Part shown: one piece after another, positions 32,909-34,271 of the stretch
Layout of the letters: every line of letters begins with the position of its first letter
Numbering within the stretch: the stretch's first letter is position 1
Assembly (NCBI GenBank): GCA_025450765.1
Contig: JANWLS010000144.1
Coordinates: 1 to 34,271, forward strand
Length of the DNA stretch: 34,271 nt
Direction: 5' to 3'
Source: Vicinamibacterales bacterium
GTDB lineage: Bacteria > Acidobacteriota > Vicinamibacteria > Vicinamibacterales > CAVVIG01
Position numbers and translations under genes: made by a program
The notes under the pieces: generated by a model
Told to the model about the DNA's origin: nothing
What the model saw: only the letters and a program-made list of their open reading frames with translations
Databases searched by the model: none

Positions 32909-33670
32909 ATGCATGTGTTGCTCCTCTTGCTTCTGGGACTCCACGCGCCGGCGGCCCCGGCGCCCCTGACCTTCTCCGCACCGGTCCCGGTGGCGCACCT
33001 CGATACCGGCAAGCTCGATGGCGAACTGACGCAACTCGCCTGGTCGCCGGACGGCTCGCAGCTCTATCTCCGCACGACGAAGTCCGACCGGTTCGGCAAC
33101 GTGCAGAACCGGCATTACGTGATCGCGCTCAGCGACAAGTCGCCCAAGCGGGTGAACACGGCGCCGGGCTGGGCGCCCAGCTACTGGCGGTGGAAGTCGT
33201 CGCCCAGCTCTCCAGGATCGGGGGCTTTCCACATCAAGGTCGAGAGCCGGCAGAAGACCTTTCAAGGCGTGGCGACGCCGATGGGCGGCGACCTCGCGAA
33301 AGGCGGCGTCGACACCGGCGCCACCGGGCCGAGTGTGTCCGACATGGCCGCCGCTGCCCGGACACGGCAATCGGCCAACGACGTGCTGTTGACCGCCGCC
33401 GGCCACCTGATCGGCGAGTGGGTCAACGAACCGGTGCAGCCGGGCCTCACCTTCGGCTGGTCGCCGGCATCGGTCGGCGTGCTGACGTTCGTTGATCACG
33501 ACCACGGCGACCGATTGACCGTGCTCGACGCGGCGGGTCACACGACCGTGATCGATGGCGCACAAGGCGCGCTCCTCCCCGCCTGGTCCAACGACGGGAC
33601 GAAGCTGGCATTCCTGCAGCGCGAGGGCAAGAAGAAATACACGTTGGAGATAATGACGGTGAATCGGTAA
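32909..33670 (+). CDS. Secreted beta-propeller-like protein (PD40/TolB-like repeats)
   Basis: 253 residues with signal peptide (MHVLLLLLLGLHAPAAPAP). Repeats of the type LTQLAWSPDGSQLYLRTT, LTFGWSPASVGVLTF and LLPAWSNDGTKLAFLQREGK have the WSPDG signature of PD40/TolB propeller blades. Only three to four blades are evident, so it is shorter than a full propeller. AAGGAGGCACG before the ATG is an excellent ribosome site. It lies between two VWFA-related genes, all on one strand. No catalytic motif seen; probable protein-binding role. Confidence 0.75.
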   Translation: MHVLLLLLLGLHAPAAPAPLTFSAPVPVAHLDTGKLDGELTQLAWSPDGSQLYLRTTKSDRFGNVQNRHYVIALSDKSPKRVNTAPGWAPSYWRWKSSPSSPGSGAFHIKVESRQKTFQGVATPMGGDLAKGGVDTGATGPSVSDMAAAARTRQSANDVLLTAAGHLIGEWVNEPVQPGLTFGWSPASVGVLTFVDHDHGDRLTVLDAAGHTTVIDGAQGALLPAWSNDGTKLAFLQREGKKKYTLEIMTVNR

Positions 33671-33717
33671 TACAAGGGATCAGTGGTGGGGCCCCAGCGC
33701 ATTGAAAAATGATGACG
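33660..33717 (+). repeat. Dispersed intergenic element, copy 3 (shortened)
   Basis: GTGAATCGG at 33660, GGATCAG, the core GTGGTGGGGCCCCAGCGC and TTGAAAAATGATGACG repeat the order of copies 1 and 2 with the middle part reduced. It overlaps the end of the propeller gene and the start codons (33709, 33712) of the next gene. Confidence 0.6.
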
Positions 33718-34271
33718 AATCTCGTGAAAACACATATCTCGGCACGCGCTCACCTGATCGCAGGCGCGATCCTGATCTGCCTCGTCGCGGCGTTGCGCGC
33801 GCAGAGCGCTTCTCCTCAAGCGCCGCCGCCGACATTTCGCGCGGGTACCGCCCTCGTTCAGGTGGACGTCGTCGTCCGCGACGGCAAGGGGAATTTCGTC
33901 GACAACCTGAACAAGGGCGATTTCCGGATTCTCGAGGACGGCAAACCACAGACGGTCGAAACATTCACGCTGGTCGGGGCACCCGGCACCGCCGCCCGAG
34001 CCGCCCAACGCGGTTCGGCCGCGACACAGCCGGCCGGTTTGCCGTCCGTCGTGCAACCGCCGACGCGGCCGATGTTCATCTTCGTGTTCGACGATGAGCA
34101 TATCGAGCCGGGCGGGTTCAAGAACGTGCAGAAGGCGGCCGAGGACTTCCTGCAATCGCACTTCACGGGAAACGCAATCGGCGGCGTCGTCTCGAGCCGC
34201 GGCATGGCCAACAACCGGCTGACCAGCAGTCGCGACGAGTTGCTGAAGGACATTCAGGGTCTCAAGCCGCG
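33709..34271 (+). CDS. Second VWFA-related Acidobacterial domain protein, cut by the window end
   Basis: 187 codons to the edge, no stop. ATG at 33709 or 33712 follows directly after the repeat element. Signal peptide (AHLIAGAILICLVAALRAQS) then FRAGTALVQVDVVVRDGKGN, FVDNLNKGDFRILEDGK, and PMFIFVFDDEHIEPGG, matching the opening of the protein at 30190 (VELVRLDVQVTDASG, VLVFDQDHITPG). The segment is Ala/Pro-rich between about 90 and 120. Clearly the same family; the C-terminal content is unseen. Confidence 0.82.
   Translation, partial: MMTNLVKTHISARAHLIAGAILICLVAALRAQSASPQAPPPTFRAGTALVQVDVVVRDGKGNFVDNLNKGDFRILEDGKPQTVETFTLVGAPGTAARAAQRGSAATQPAGLPSVVQPPTRPMFIFVFDDEHIEPGGFKNVQKAAEDFLQSHFTGNAIGGVVSSRGMANNRLTSSRDELLKDIQGLKP

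Noticed and set aside
1-34271. CRISPR array, complete insertion sequence or replication origin
   Set aside because: No regularly spaced direct repeats, no transposase frame and no DnaA-box cluster were seen.

Overview
The window reads as chromosome of a high-GC member of the Acidobacteriota, most likely a Vicinamibacteria-type soil lineage. The reasons are two proteins with the von Willebrand-like domain typical of Acidobacteria, tandem TPR proteins fused to an alkaline-phosphatase-fold enzyme, a collagen-like repeat protein and a long respiratory gene cluster with lipoprotein cytochromes. No rRNA or complete tRNA gene was seen, and this placement is inference from gene content alone.

Positions 1-5212 are a metal-resistance block. 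A MerR-type regulator and a 47-residue cysteine-rich protein lie on the plus strand. On the minus strand follow a small secreted Cys/His protein, a Tat-exported multicopper oxidase whose C-terminal part is cut off by an in-frame TAG, a TolC/CusC-type outer-membrane channel, a small periplasmic Cys/His protein and a remnant of a CusA/CzcA-type RND pump running off the left edge. Positions 5213-9130 look like a worn junction: the tail of a serine recombinase overlapping the 3' half of a tRNA, a strong hairpin, a GT-C-like membrane protein, a methyltransferase relic and a frameshifted collagen-like gene.

Positions 9161-13084 (minus strand) hold a minimal biosynthetic pair, an acyl-CoA dehydrogenase and a single-module A-T-TE non-ribosomal synthetase without condensation domain, whose thioesterase has a Cys nucleophile and an unusual triad. 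A membrane-anchored M23 peptidase and a deleted MFS transporter follow, with interlocking stop codons.

Positions 15370-24590 are the centrepiece: a tightly packed plus-strand cluster coding for cytochrome oxidase subunits I and III, a three-helix membrane protein, a lipoprotein cytochrome c, a PQQ alcohol dehydrogenase with the Asp-x-Asp signature of lanthanide-dependent enzymes, a second lipoprotein cytochrome c, a caa3-type subunit II, a cupredoxin-like lipoprotein, heme O synthase and a DUF420 protein. It reads as a self-contained chain from alcohol to cytochrome c to oxygen. Subunit I lacks the usual residues of both proton channels.

Positions 24708-34271 (plus strand) carry a TPR protein with an N-terminal carboxypeptidase-regulatory-like domain, two paralogous membrane-anchored phosphatase/sulfatase-fold TPR proteins, two VWFA-related proteins (the second cut by the window end) and a beta-propeller-like protein. 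A dispersed intergenic element with the palindromic core TGGGGCCCCA or close to it occurs three times (23984-24060 inverted, 32824-32899, 33660-33717).
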